A DNA stretch of 14,038 nucleotides from a bacterium. Its GTDB lineage: Bacteria; UBP13; UBA5359. Every line of letters starts with the position of its first letter. Position 1 is the first letter of the stretch. Both the position numbers and the translations under genes were made by a program. The notes beneath the pieces were generated by a model. The model saw nothing but the letters and a program-made list of their open reading frames with translations. It was not told the origin of the DNA and ran no database searches. Shown here in pieces: positions 1-7,679 of this stretch. The DNA lies in the NCBI GenBank assembly GCA_028699365.1, contig JAQVUQ010000026.1:1-14038 (forward strand). Direction: 5' to 3'.

Positions 1-3000
1 CAGGGGATCCGGTCTGACGAAGGCATTGGAATTGGATAAGTAATTCTTGTTTACCAATGTAACCACCATAGCCTTATCACCGCAGACGATGCAACTGCCG
101 TAATAATCCTGGCTGTCCTCTATTGTCAGCAGGCCGTCCACCGGTGTTCCTATCGAGGTCAGCGGCAATACCTGATGCAGTATGCCGTTTATTTCGCCGA
201 CAGCGTTCCATAATGTCGGATGTGCCAGCAAGCCCCGGTCACCGTGGGCGGGGTACCATTGCAGCGATTTAGCGCCGCCTGCAAGCGCCGTGTAGGCTTC
301 CATACGCATCTCATCCGCTTCAAAGGCTCGGTAATCGTTGTAGCAGTAACCTTCGTTAAGGTAATAGAACGGCCTGGGACGTGCGGCAGCCTGCGTATTC
401 TGCACGTGACCCAGAGTATTGCCGATAATGTCCCCGCCCCCCAGCGGATAAGCATGGGCGCTTAAATAGTCGGGTATCTGACCATAGTTGTACAGATTTG
501 TCGGATATCCTGAATGATCTATTTGCAAATATGTAGGCGTCGCAGAATCGAATATTCGGCAGAACTGGTTGGCCCGCTCCACATCGCGTTTTATAGAGAC
601 GGCCGGCAAGTTACTTATATTGCCACGGCCGTCAGGCTCGTCTTCAAGATAATATGCCCACAACGCCGAGTGCCCTTTGATCGAATTAAGCGCAGTCAGT
701 TGAGCATAATCGTAGTAAACCGGTTCATATTTTTCCTCACCGGGATACAGCTTGCTATAGTATATATATGCCCCTCCCAGGCTGTAATTTGCCAAGCTGT
801 CATAGCCGCTTACTTGCACCGGAGTAAACCCGTGAGTAGCATCAAAAAGGTGGTTGTAGTATTGCTCCAGTGCCGAAGTGCCCATATTACCGAAAATGCC
901 CAGGGGAGCGGGAGCAGGAAAGGCTCTTACCGTCGTAGAACGCACATCATCGGCGGTTCTGACGGCAATTGTGTGACAACTGCCCTTTACCCAGGCGGAA
1001 GCCAGGTTGACATGCGCGTAAGCATAGTCTGAGGAGACATCATAAACGGTTGTGCTGACAGACTGCCCGTCTATCTCAACGGATGATATTGTCGTTCCCG
1101 ATTGGTGGCCGGCATAGATATAGAGTTCATCAAGATCGCTCCCGATGCCTACATACTCCAGCCTGAAGGCCGGATCGGTCATACCGACACTGGTTGTCAG
1201 GAATTCATTTCCCAGGACTGCGGTTATATCGTGCCGGGGTGCGTTGACAAGCGCACCCGACTCCAATCGCAAGTTAACCTCTGCTGTGCCGCCGGCGGGT
1301 ATAGGGTTGGGGAATACACGATACCAGGCGATATCGGCATTTTCAATCTTTATATACTCATCCCTGACATCGGAGCCGAGGAATGTTTCGTCTGTCGTCC
1401 AGACTTTACCTACTGATCTGCCGTCCATCATGATCCGGTTTATCGCCAAAGGAGAGGTAGTCGGATTTTTAATATGCATGACGATATTGCCGGCATAGTC
1501 TATATCATCGGGCTCATAACGTACCGGACAAGATTGGGACAGGGAAATCTCATCCGGGGTCCAGGCCCGGCTGTAGATACTTACTTCATCAATAAGACCG
1601 TTGAAATAGCGGTTATCACTCGTTGAGGCATTATCCCCTAACCAGAGGGGATAAGCATTACTTATAAGCGCGGCCCGGGTGGTGGCTTCCGTCTTGGTAA
1701 CGCCGTCCACGGTTATAGACATATACATATTATTGGGGTCCGTGGCGTTATATACCGCCACTATATGGCTCCAGCCACTCTCCTTTACCGGTACATCCGA
1801 TATGATTTTGATATCTGAGTTCCCCACATAGCCGATATCGAACACAACTCTTCGAGAGGTATTGTATACGTAAATTGAGTAGCCGCTATCTGACGAGATG
1901 GAATACTCCTTGGCAACAACTACGTTATACGATGATGAGCCTGACCCCAAGTACTTGACCCAGGCCTCTATAGTCAATTCGCTTCCCGTTACATCCAGAC
2001 TGGCGGTGTTGCCGCAATTGACATAGTCATCCGTGCCGTCGAACTGCAGACCCTGGCCGATCTTTCCGCTTACCCAACCGGCTCCATTGATCGTTCCGCT
2101 GTTGCCGTTACCGGATGCATCCGCCGTTGTTGTTCCCGTTCCCTCGTCGATATGCCAGTTGCCACGGGCCGCCAGATAATGCTTGTAGATTTCATCCTGG
2201 GTCCAGGCCCGGCTGTATATACTTACTTCATCGATAAGGCCGTTGAAATAACGGGTATCGCTCGTTGAGGCATTATCCCCCAACTGAAGGGGATTAGTCG
2301 TGGTTATAAGGGCATTCCGGGTGGTAGCTTCCGTCTTGGTAACGCCGTCCACGGTTATGGACATATACATATTGTTGGGATCCGTGGCGTTATATACCGC
2401 CACTATATGACTCCAGCCGCCATCCTTTACCGCCGCATCAGAGGTAATAGTAACATCCGCGGTCCCCGAATTGCCGATAGCGAACATAACTTCCCGGGTG
2501 GTATTACATACGTAAACAGAATACCCCTCATCCGACGTGACGGAGTCACCCTTGGCCGCTATGACGTTATACGTGCCCGAGCCGGTCCCCAGGTATTTGA
2601 CCCAGGCCTCTATGGTCAATTCGTTTCCGGTTATATCCAGGCTGGCGGCGTTGCCGCAATTGACATAATCATCCGTCCCGTCGAATTGCAGTCCCTTGCC
2701 GATCTTTCCGTTTACCCAGCCGGCGCCGTAGATAGTTCCGCTGTTGCCGTTACCGGATGCATCCGCCGTTGTCGTCCCCGTTCCCTCGTCGATATGCCAG
2801 TTGCCACGGGTATCCGCCGCCAGGTAATGCTTATAGATCTCATCCGTGCTCCAGGCTCGGCTGTAGATACTTACTTCATCAATAAGACCGTTGAAATAGC
2901 GGTTATCACTCGTTGAGGCATTATCCCCTAACCAGAGGGGATAAGCATTACTTATAAGCGCGGCCCGGGTGGTGGCTTCCGTCTTGGTAACGCCGTCCAC

Positions 3001-3555
3001 GGTTATAGACATATACATATTATTGGGGTCCGTGGCGTTATATACCGCCACTATATGGCTCCAGCCACTCTCCTTTACCGGTACATCCGATATGATTTTG
3101 ATATCTGAGTTCCCCACATAGCCGATATCGAACACAACTCTTCGAGAGGTATTGTATACGTAAATTGAGTAGCCGCTATCCGACGAGATGGAATACTCCT
3201 TGGCAACTACTACGTTATACGATGATGAGCCTGACCCCAGATACTTGACCCAGGCTTCTATGGTCAGTTCGCTCCCGGTTATATCCAGACTGGCGGCGTT
3301 GCCGCAATTGACATAATCATCCGTGCCGTCAAACTGCAGCCCCTGGCCTATCTTTCCGCTTACCCAACCGGCTCCATTGATCGTTCCGCTGTTGCCGTTA
3401 CCGGATGCATCTGCCGTTGTTGTTCCCGCTCCCTCGTCGATATGCCAATTGCCTTGCAAGGCAACATCGGCATTCACACTGCTAAGCATACTTAATATTA
3501 ACAATGAAACTATTACCGATAAACTAATCGATAGAAATGCTCTCTTAATCTCCAT
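1..3555 (-). CDS. Secreted protein with three LamG-like modules and a glycoside-hydrolase-like module (paralog C), 3' end outside window
   Basis: The frame stays open for 1185 codons from ATG at 3555 to the window edge with no stop, so the C-terminus is missing. Residues 1-29 form a signal peptide ending VNA|DV. Three LamG-like (concanavalin-type jelly roll) modules start at N36, N252 and N466, each opening NWHIDEG and carrying FDGTDDYVNCGN, EAWVKYLG and LIDEVSIYSRAW. From about residue 673 comes a beta-rich part (MHIKNP, AWYRVFPNPIPAGG), then a putative TIM barrel from about residue 885 with DEPDG at 972-976, E1068 in YLNEGY, and GGAKSLQWYPAHG ending at 1105. The latter parts match the genes at 4531-6354 and 7680-9836. 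LamG modules often bind glycans or mediate adhesion, so I infer an extracellular glycan-binding hydrolase. The hydrolase role is inferred from the DEP motif and fold pattern only. It is probably the last or near-last gene of the operon, 78 nt after the epimerase gene. Confidence 0.85.
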   Translation of the reverse strand, partial: MEIKRAFLSISLSVIVSLLILSMLSSVNADVALQGNWHIDEGAGTTTADASGNGNSGTINGAGWVSGKIGQGLQFDGTDDYVNCGNAASLDITGSELTIEAWVKYLGSGSSSYNVVVAKEYSISSDSGYSIYVYNTSRRVVFDIGYVGNSDIKIISDVPVKESGWSHIVAVYNATDPNNMYMSITVDGVTKTEATTRAALISNAYPLWLGDNASTSDNRYFNGLIDEVSIYSRAWSTDEIYKHYLAADTRGNWHIDEGTGTTTADASGNGNSGTIYGAGWVNGKIGKGLQFDGTDDYVNCGNAASLDITGNELTIEAWVKYLGTGSGTYNVIAAKGDSVTSDEGYSVYVCNTTREVMFAIGNSGTADVTITSDAAVKDGGWSHIVAVYNATDPNNMYMSITVDGVTKTEATTRNALITTTNPLQLGDNASTSDTRYFNGLIDEVSIYSRAWTQDEIYKHYLAARGNWHIDEGTGTTTADASGNGNSGTINGAGWVSGKIGQGLQFDGTDDYVNCGNTASLDVTGSELTIEAWVKYLGSGSSSYNVVVAKEYSISSDSGYSIYVYNTSRRVVFDIGYVGNSDIKIISDVPVKESGWSHIVAVYNATDPNNMYMSITVDGVTKTEATTRAALISNAYPLWLGDNASTSDNRYFNGLIDEVSIYSRAWTPDEISLSQSCPVRYEPDDIDYAGNIVMHIKNPTTSPLAINRIMMDGRSVGKVWTTDETFLGSDVRDEYIKIENADIAWYRVFPNPIPAGGTAEVNLRLESGALVNAPRHDITAVLGNEFLTTSVGMTDPAFRLEYVGIGSDLDELYIYAGHQSGTTISSVEIDGQSVSTTVYDVSSDYAYAHVNLASAWVKGSCHTIAVRTADDVRSTTVRAFPAPAPLGIFGNMGTSALEQYYNHLFDATHGFTPVQVSGYDSLANYSLGGAYIYYSKLYPGEEKYEPVYYDYAQLTALNSIKGHSALWAYYLEDEPDGRGNISNLPAVSIKRDVERANQFCRIFDSATPTYLQIDHSGYPTNLYNYGQIPDYLSAHAYPLGGGDIIGNTLGHVQNTQAAARPRPFYYLNEGYCYNDYRAFEADEMRMEAYTALAGGAKSLQWYPAHGDRGLLAHPTLWNAVGEINGILHQVLPLTSIGTPVDGLLTIEDSQDYYGSCIVCGDKAMVVTLVNKNYLSNSNAFVRPDPL
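1540..2160 (-). repeat. LamG module 3 coding repeat of paralog C
   Basis: This third unit encodes residues 466 to about 671. It shares a long stretch with module 1 (1568-1890 is identical to 2858-3180). It ends at SRAWTPDEIS without the YKHYLAA linker of modules 1 and 2 and passes straight into the glycoside-hydrolase-like part. The lower boundary is approximate. Confidence 0.8.
2161..2802 (-). repeat. LamG module 2 coding repeat of paralog C
   Basis: This in-frame 642-bp unit encodes residues 252-465. It has the same order of motifs as its neighbours but is the most divergent of the three. For example, it has KGDSVTSDEGYSVYVCNTTR where modules 1 and 3 have KEYSISSDSGYSIYVYNTSR. Its start and end segments stay very close to the other two copies. 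Confidence 0.85.
2803..3450 (-). repeat. LamG module 1 coding repeat of paralog C
   Basis: This in-frame 648-bp unit encodes residues 36-251. It opens NWHIDEGAGTTTADASGNGN and ends with LIDEVSIYSRAWSTDEIYKH plus a short linker. The pattern (DGTDDYV, EAWVK, GWSHIVAVYN, DGVTK, LIDEVSIY) is that of the LamG/Laminin_G_3 jelly-roll family. From 2858 to 3180 the DNA is identical to part of module 3. Confidence 0.85.
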
Positions 3556-3564
3556 AACAACGTT

Positions 3565-3570
3565 CCTCCT
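3565..3570 (-). promoter_or_regulatory. Ribosome binding site (AGGAGG) that fixes the start of paralog C
   Basis: A perfect AGGAGG lies 9 nt before ATG 3555. An in-frame ATG 13 codons upstream (3594) would add MKDLLKAKRRNVV but has no purine-rich site before it, so 3555 is preferred. The rest of the 78-nt gap (3556-3633) shows no convincing promoter or terminator. Confidence 0.8.
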
Positions 3571-3633
3571 TTTTGCTTTTAACAGATCTTTCATATGGCT
3601 GTCTGTAAACAGAGCAACTATTAAGACCTCCCT

Positions 3634-4509
3634 TTACCCCTCCTTACTCTCCAATAATTCGTCCATTATCCTGTGAAAATTAACGGCGTCCCGCGGCAGG
3701 CCCACTTCCGGTGCCCAATTTGCCCACTCCAGTGAGAAGAACCCGTCAAAACCGTCCGCAACCATTAACTGCATGACCTCGCGGACAGGCATATTGCCCT
3801 CTCCCAGACCAACGAACTCCCAATCGTCATACATGCCCTCTACCAGAAACTCTGCTTCAGGTGCCGGGAACAGCTTGCCGTTTCCCTTGTATTTACAGTC
3901 CCGGGCGTGCAGATGCGTGATCTTGTCACAGGCTAACCAGTAGGCCCCTCCCGGGTCGTCACCGCTCAGAAGTGAATGCGTGAAGTCCCAGTTTATCGAT
4001 AGTCCCGGGGCATCCGCCCGGGCTATGACCTCAGCGGCGTTCTTCACCCGGCAGAAATCATCGTGCGTCTCCAGGCAAAGCGTCACTCCGTGTTGGTCGG
4101 CAAAAAGCCCGCATTCCCTCAGTCCGCAAGCGATCCGATCGTAAAACCTTTCCCGGTTCTCCTCCTTCGGCTCGGGAAGACGACCGCCAAAGACTCTGAT
4201 CAGCTTCACTCCCAGATCGGACGCCAGGGCAATATTATTACGGCAATCGTCAATGTTACGTCTGTATTCTTCCTCATCGGGAGAAGAATACCTGACCGAT
4301 GTAGCCAGACAGCTTATGTCTATACCGCTGCCCCGGACCTTTTTCTTTATCTCGCTTCGCTCCATTTTAGACAAGCTCAGCTCTATGCCGTGCTTATGCC
4401 CTGCCGCAACACGGGGCTCAAAGCCGCCGTAGCCGTATTCTTTTGCCTTGGCAATAATGGTATCCAGATCCCAATCCGGACAACTGAAGGTCATAAAACT
4501 GATATTCAT
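3634..4509 (-). CDS. Sugar phosphate isomerase/epimerase family protein (xylose isomerase-like TIM barrel)
   Basis: This 291-aa cytoplasmic protein has no signal peptide, and its length is normal for the AP endonuclease 2 / xylose isomerase-like TIM-barrel family. It opens MNISFMTFSCPDWDLDTIIA, typical of the first strand. The usual divalent-metal ligands are visible: E147 in LCLETHDDF, D175 in INWDFTH, H201 in HLHARD and E261 in FSLEW. Members isomerise or epimerise sugars, inositols or hydroxy-acids; the substrate cannot be told from sequence. The ATG at 4509 follows a GGGAG site about 10 nt upstream. The gene lies 21 nt after paralog B, within the run of secreted glycan-handling genes, so it likely processes an imported sugar. 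A family member with another activity (oxidoreductase-linked epimerase, dehydratase-like) is possible. Confidence 0.85.
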   Translation of the reverse strand: MNISFMTFSCPDWDLDTIIAKAKEYGYGGFEPRVAAGHKHGIELSLSKMERSEIKKKVRGSGIDISCLATSVRYSSPDEEEYRRNIDDCRNNIALASDLGVKLIRVFGGRLPEPKEENRERFYDRIACGLRECGLFADQHGVTLCLETHDDFCRVKNAAEVIARADAPGLSINWDFTHSLLSGDDPGGAYWLACDKITHLHARDCKYKGNGKLFPAPEAEFLVEGMYDDWEFVGLGEGNMPVREVMQLMVADGFDGFFSLEWANWAPEVGLPRDAVNFHRIMDELLESKEG

Positions 4510-4530
4510 TTCTCTACACTCCCAACATTG

Positions 4531-6354
4531 CTACTTCTTGTCTATTACGCTCAGACGCGGCTTGACTTCATCCGTATAGCGCTGCATCAATTGCTGCCGC
4601 AATTCCTTATTACCGGCAATGACAACCGGCTTGGCCAGATCAAGGGGGAAGGTGATAATCAGCTTACCTCCCCTGGAAGTATAATCCACCGGCTCAAGGC
4701 CCTTGTCGCTGACAGAGAAGACATCGGCTGCGTTAAACCATGAGGGAACTTCCAGTTCCGTGATCACTTTACCTACCGGCGCATAGTTGAACGGGCTTCC
4801 CTCAGCAACCTGATGCCGTTTTACGGCCAGAAGCACTATAGCGTCCCGGCCTGATACCAGTGTAGCTTGATCCACGTCATTACGTTCTGTCGCCACCAGC
4901 GGCCATATATCCGCATCGGCCAGCAAAGGCCCCAGCGTATAAAAAACAGCGTTTATTCGCCCCAGTTCCGCCCAGGCATCAGGCCAGTTGTCCATGAGAT
5001 CATGCAGCGGATAGTAGATTATACCTTTGCTGCCGCCCATAAGAGCATAATAGCACTGGAGCAATAACTCCTTGCCGGTCATGCCGGCCTCGCGCATATA
5101 ATGGGGGCCTACACCCGCAACAAACCAGAAGGGCAGCGGAGCGGAGGCCCTCCTGGCGTGATAGCAGTGATCCATCGTTGATGAGCGCAATTTAGCCTCA
5201 AGGTTATAGCTGTGCACAAAGATAAGATCGGAGATACCGGCGAAGGCATAGCAGTCATTCGGCCAGCCGCTATGGTCTACGCTGAAGTGTACCGGCGCTT
5301 CCGGGTCAAGTTCCCGGCAAAAAGCGACGGAGCGCATCATCTCACGGCACATCCGCATCCAGCCGCTCTTGCTGCCGTCCGGCTCATCCATCAGGAAGTA
5401 CTTCCAGCGGGGGTGAGGATACCTCAAATTACCTTTTTTAAAGGCGACAGGGTCTGCAAAAACAACGTCTTCAGCAGTTCCCCGCTCATAATCATATTCC
5501 GTCTGCTGCAGGGTTGATCTGCAACTTCCGGTGTAGCTTATAAAGTGCTCTTCCATGCCTTTTCTGGAGTTGCTCATCGCGCCGATGATAAATTCGGACG
5601 CTATTGCCCTGAATGAATAGACGACGGATGAACCGCTATTAAAGATTACCTTCACAAAATGAAACGAACCCTTATCGAGCAGCCGGTCGGTGGCTACCGA
5701 TACATACGCCTTGCCGTGGAGGAACTCCCGGCTGAAAACCGACGCTTTCACCGGCCGGTCGTCCAGGGATACTGACGAAACACTCAGCTCCCCCGGCAGC
5801 TCTTTCTCCAGAAAGATATTCAGACTCTTTAAATCCGAGGAAAGGCTGATGGAACTGACCCGGGCCGGGGAAGAGACGACGGTTACCGGCACTTCCAATG
5901 TCCCAACTTTAGTGTCCACCGTTACGGTATAGGCATCGCCAGCCTGCTTGGCAGGCATGCTTGTCCTGATTACCAGTTCTGTTATGGAAGCAGCCGGCAC
6001 AGGATTGGGCCTGACATCATACCAGAGCACCGCCTTGTTTTCAATCGTGAGATATTTCCGGCGGAATTCCAGCGGATCGGTTACTATCTCGTCCATAACC
6101 AACGGTCCTATGTTCCGGCCGTCAAGCTTGACGGCGGTAACAGGTAGCGGATTACCGCCGGTATTCTTCAGATAAACATGGAGCGATCCGGAATATCCAT
6201 TGGCATCCGGCCTCCAGACGGCGTTATAAACCTGCAGGTTTGTGTCGGCCTGGCCTGGGGAAACCGCGGCCATTACACAAAGGCATAAGAGGAAACATAC
6301 CCGCAGCAATAGCTCTTTACCCTGCATCCTTAGCTTACCTGCCGTTCTTAGCAT
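4531..6354 (-). CDS. Secreted glycoside-hydrolase-like protein (paralog B)
   Basis: This 607-aa exported protein has a signal peptide with hydrophobic core VCFLLCLCVMAAV and likely cleavage SPGQA|DT after residue 36. The N-terminal beta part has SLHVYLKN (57-64) and WYDVRPNPVPA. A putative TIM barrel begins near FIIGAMSN (255) and carries YFLMDEPDG (D323), then HSGWPNDCYAF and GGSKGIIYYPLHD. A C-terminal beta part ends VKPRLSVIDKK. The same order of motifs is found in the genes at 7680-9836 and 1-3555. The DEP motif suggests a clan-A-like glycosidase, but I do not recognise the family and catalysis is not shown. ATG 6354 follows GAGGAGAGGG and overlaps the end of the binding-protein gene by 20 nt. 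ATG 6327, just after that stop, also leaves a signal peptide, and a still longer start at 6399 seems unlikely. Confidence 0.8.
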   Translation of the reverse strand: MLRTAGKLRMQGKELLLRVCFLLCLCVMAAVSPGQADTNLQVYNAVWRPDANGYSGSLHVYLKNTGGNPLPVTAVKLDGRNIGPLVMDEIVTDPLEFRRKYLTIENKAVLWYDVRPNPVPAASITELVIRTSMPAKQAGDAYTVTVDTKVGTLEVPVTVVSSPARVSSISLSSDLKSLNIFLEKELPGELSVSSVSLDDRPVKASVFSREFLHGKAYVSVATDRLLDKGSFHFVKVIFNSGSSVVYSFRAIASEFIIGAMSNSRKGMEEHFISYTGSCRSTLQQTEYDYERGTAEDVVFADPVAFKKGNLRYPHPRWKYFLMDEPDGSKSGWMRMCREMMRSVAFCRELDPEAPVHFSVDHSGWPNDCYAFAGISDLIFVHSYNLEAKLRSSTMDHCYHARRASAPLPFWFVAGVGPHYMREAGMTGKELLLQCYYALMGGSKGIIYYPLHDLMDNWPDAWAELGRINAVFYTLGPLLADADIWPLVATERNDVDQATLVSGRDAIVLLAVKRHQVAEGSPFNYAPVGKVITELEVPSWFNAADVFSVSDKGLEPVDYTSRGGKLIITFPLDLAKPVVIAGNKELRQQLMQRYTDEVKPRLSVIDKK

Positions 6355-7651
6355 ATCTTGCCCTCTCCTCAGCCAGCACTTTATTGAGCTGGTTTTCAAT
6401 ACTGCTCAGCGCTTTGGCAACAGGTTGTTCCCCTAAAAGCGCCTTCACCATTTCCGTGTTCCAGATGCCGGCCAGCTTTCCGCCGCCTCCTCCCAGATAG
6501 GGAATGGAGGGCACCGCCCTGGCATATTTCATCGACTCCAGATAAGCCTCCTCATGCCAGGGGGTATCGGCCTTGACGAAATGTGTGGAGGCGGCTACAG
6601 ATTTGCGGGCCGGCATCCAGTTACGCTCGGCCAACATGGCGGAAACTTCCTTGCCGCTCATAATTTTAACCAATTCCCAGGCCAGTTCCTTCTGTTTCGA
6701 GCCGCTCCAGATAGTATAGGATTCCCCGGTATAGCGCGGATATCTTCCCTGCGGCCCATTGGGCACCGGTGCCATGTCCCACTTCAGGTTCTTGCAGGCC
6801 GCAAACTGGTTGAGACAGTTCCAGGGCAAATATATGAACATCCCCAGCCTGCCGAGCATAAATATCTCTCTGTCTCCGCCCATCTCGGTAGCTGCAATAG
6901 TGCCGGGGGCAACTTTATACCTCTTCTCCAGATCCACCAGGAACTGCATGGCGGCAATAGAGCCGGGAGAGTTGACTACGCATTTGCTTAAGTCATCATT
7001 CATCAAATCCGCCCCGGCACCCCAGAGCCAGGACAGGGACCCTGTCCAGCCACTTGCAGAGTTCGATGTGCCATACTGGCTTATACGGCCGTTGCCGGTT
7101 CCCCCCTTCGTCAACGCTTTTGCCGCCTTAAGGAAATCTTCCCAGGTCCAGCCGGCATCAGGATAAGCCAGCCCGGCTTTATCGAACAGTTCCTTGTTAT
7201 AATAAAGAATCTCCGGGCCGCCGGTAGTGGGCATGCCGTATATCGCCCCGGATGGAACCGAGCCCTCGTCAAACGCCTGGGAATAGAAATCACCTGTGTC
7301 GTAGCCGTCTCTCTTTATATACGGCCTTAAATCCAGCAAAGTGCCTCTGGTGCCTAAATCAGCCAGCGATTTATTGGCAATGGCTATTACATCTGGAGCA
7401 GCATTACCGGCCATTTGCGTTTGTAATTGCACCTGATTTGATGTTTCCTCCTGTCTGATCTTGACACCAGGATGCTTCTTCTCAAAATCGGCCACTATCT
7501 TATCGTAAACGGGGTTAAGCTCGGGCGATGAAAACCGCATGAACCGGATAACCGTCTTTCCCTCGTTTTTATCACCGCAGCCGCCGCATATCATAGCCGC
7601 AGCCAAAGACAACAGCACCGCTAATTTAGCCCGCTTTATCATTTGACTCAT
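6335..7651 (-). CDS. ABC transporter sugar-binding lipoprotein (extracellular solute-binding family 1)
   Basis: This 438-aa protein has the usual length of family 1 (UgpB/MalE-type) solute-binding proteins. The N-terminus is a signal peptide with a lipobox-like ICGGC, so C25 would be the lipidated cysteine; cysteine at -3 is atypical. Family signs are IVADFEKKHPGVKIR, APDVIAI, GTLLDLRPYIK, YGMPTTGGPEILYYNKELFDKAGL and TWEDFLKAAKALT, followed by aromatic residues (WTGSLSWLWG, YLPWNC) that commonly stack on sugars. It would capture an oligosaccharide in the periplasm and pass it to an ABC permease, but no permease or ATPase gene is in the window. It lies 28 nt after paralog A and overlaps paralog B. 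ATG 7651 and ATG 7642 (three codons later) are both close to GAGGGAAGG, and the choice is uncertain. Confidence 0.9.
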   Translation of the reverse strand: MSQMIKRAKLAVLLSLAAAMICGGCGDKNEGKTVIRFMRFSSPELNPVYDKIVADFEKKHPGVKIRQEETSNQVQLQTQMAGNAAPDVIAIANKSLADLGTRGTLLDLRPYIKRDGYDTGDFYSQAFDEGSVPSGAIYGMPTTGGPEILYYNKELFDKAGLAYPDAGWTWEDFLKAAKALTKGGTGNGRISQYGTSNSASGWTGSLSWLWGAGADLMNDDLSKCVVNSPGSIAAMQFLVDLEKRYKVAPGTIAATEMGGDREIFMLGRLGMFIYLPWNCLNQFAACKNLKWDMAPVPNGPQGRYPRYTGESYTIWSGSKQKELAWELVKIMSGKEVSAMLAERNWMPARKSVAASTHFVKADTPWHEEAYLESMKYARAVPSIPYLGGGGGKLAGIWNTEMVKALLGEQPVAKALSSIENQLNKVLAEERARYAKNGR

Positions 7652-7679
7652 CCTTCCCTCATCCTAATACAACTCCCGC

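Noticed and set aside
514-1498. Several plus-strand open frames of 104-172 codons
   Set aside because: The minus strand is open without a stop from 3555 to 1 and encodes a signal peptide, LamG modules and DEPDG, so these are shadows.
1540-3450. Tandem repeats as a mobile element or CRISPR-like array
   Set aside because: The repeats are in-frame protein modules of about 214-216 codons with LamG motifs; no short direct repeats with unique spacers and no transposase.
3602-3613. Palindrome TCTGTAAACAGA between the epimerase gene and paralog C
   Set aside because: Short (5-bp arms), single copy, no promoter beside it; easily chance.
4063-4743. Plus-strand open frame of 226 codons
   Set aside because: It lies antisense to the epimerase gene and paralog B, has no ribosome binding site that stands out, and its translation shows no domain pattern. 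The minus-strand genes have clear motifs.
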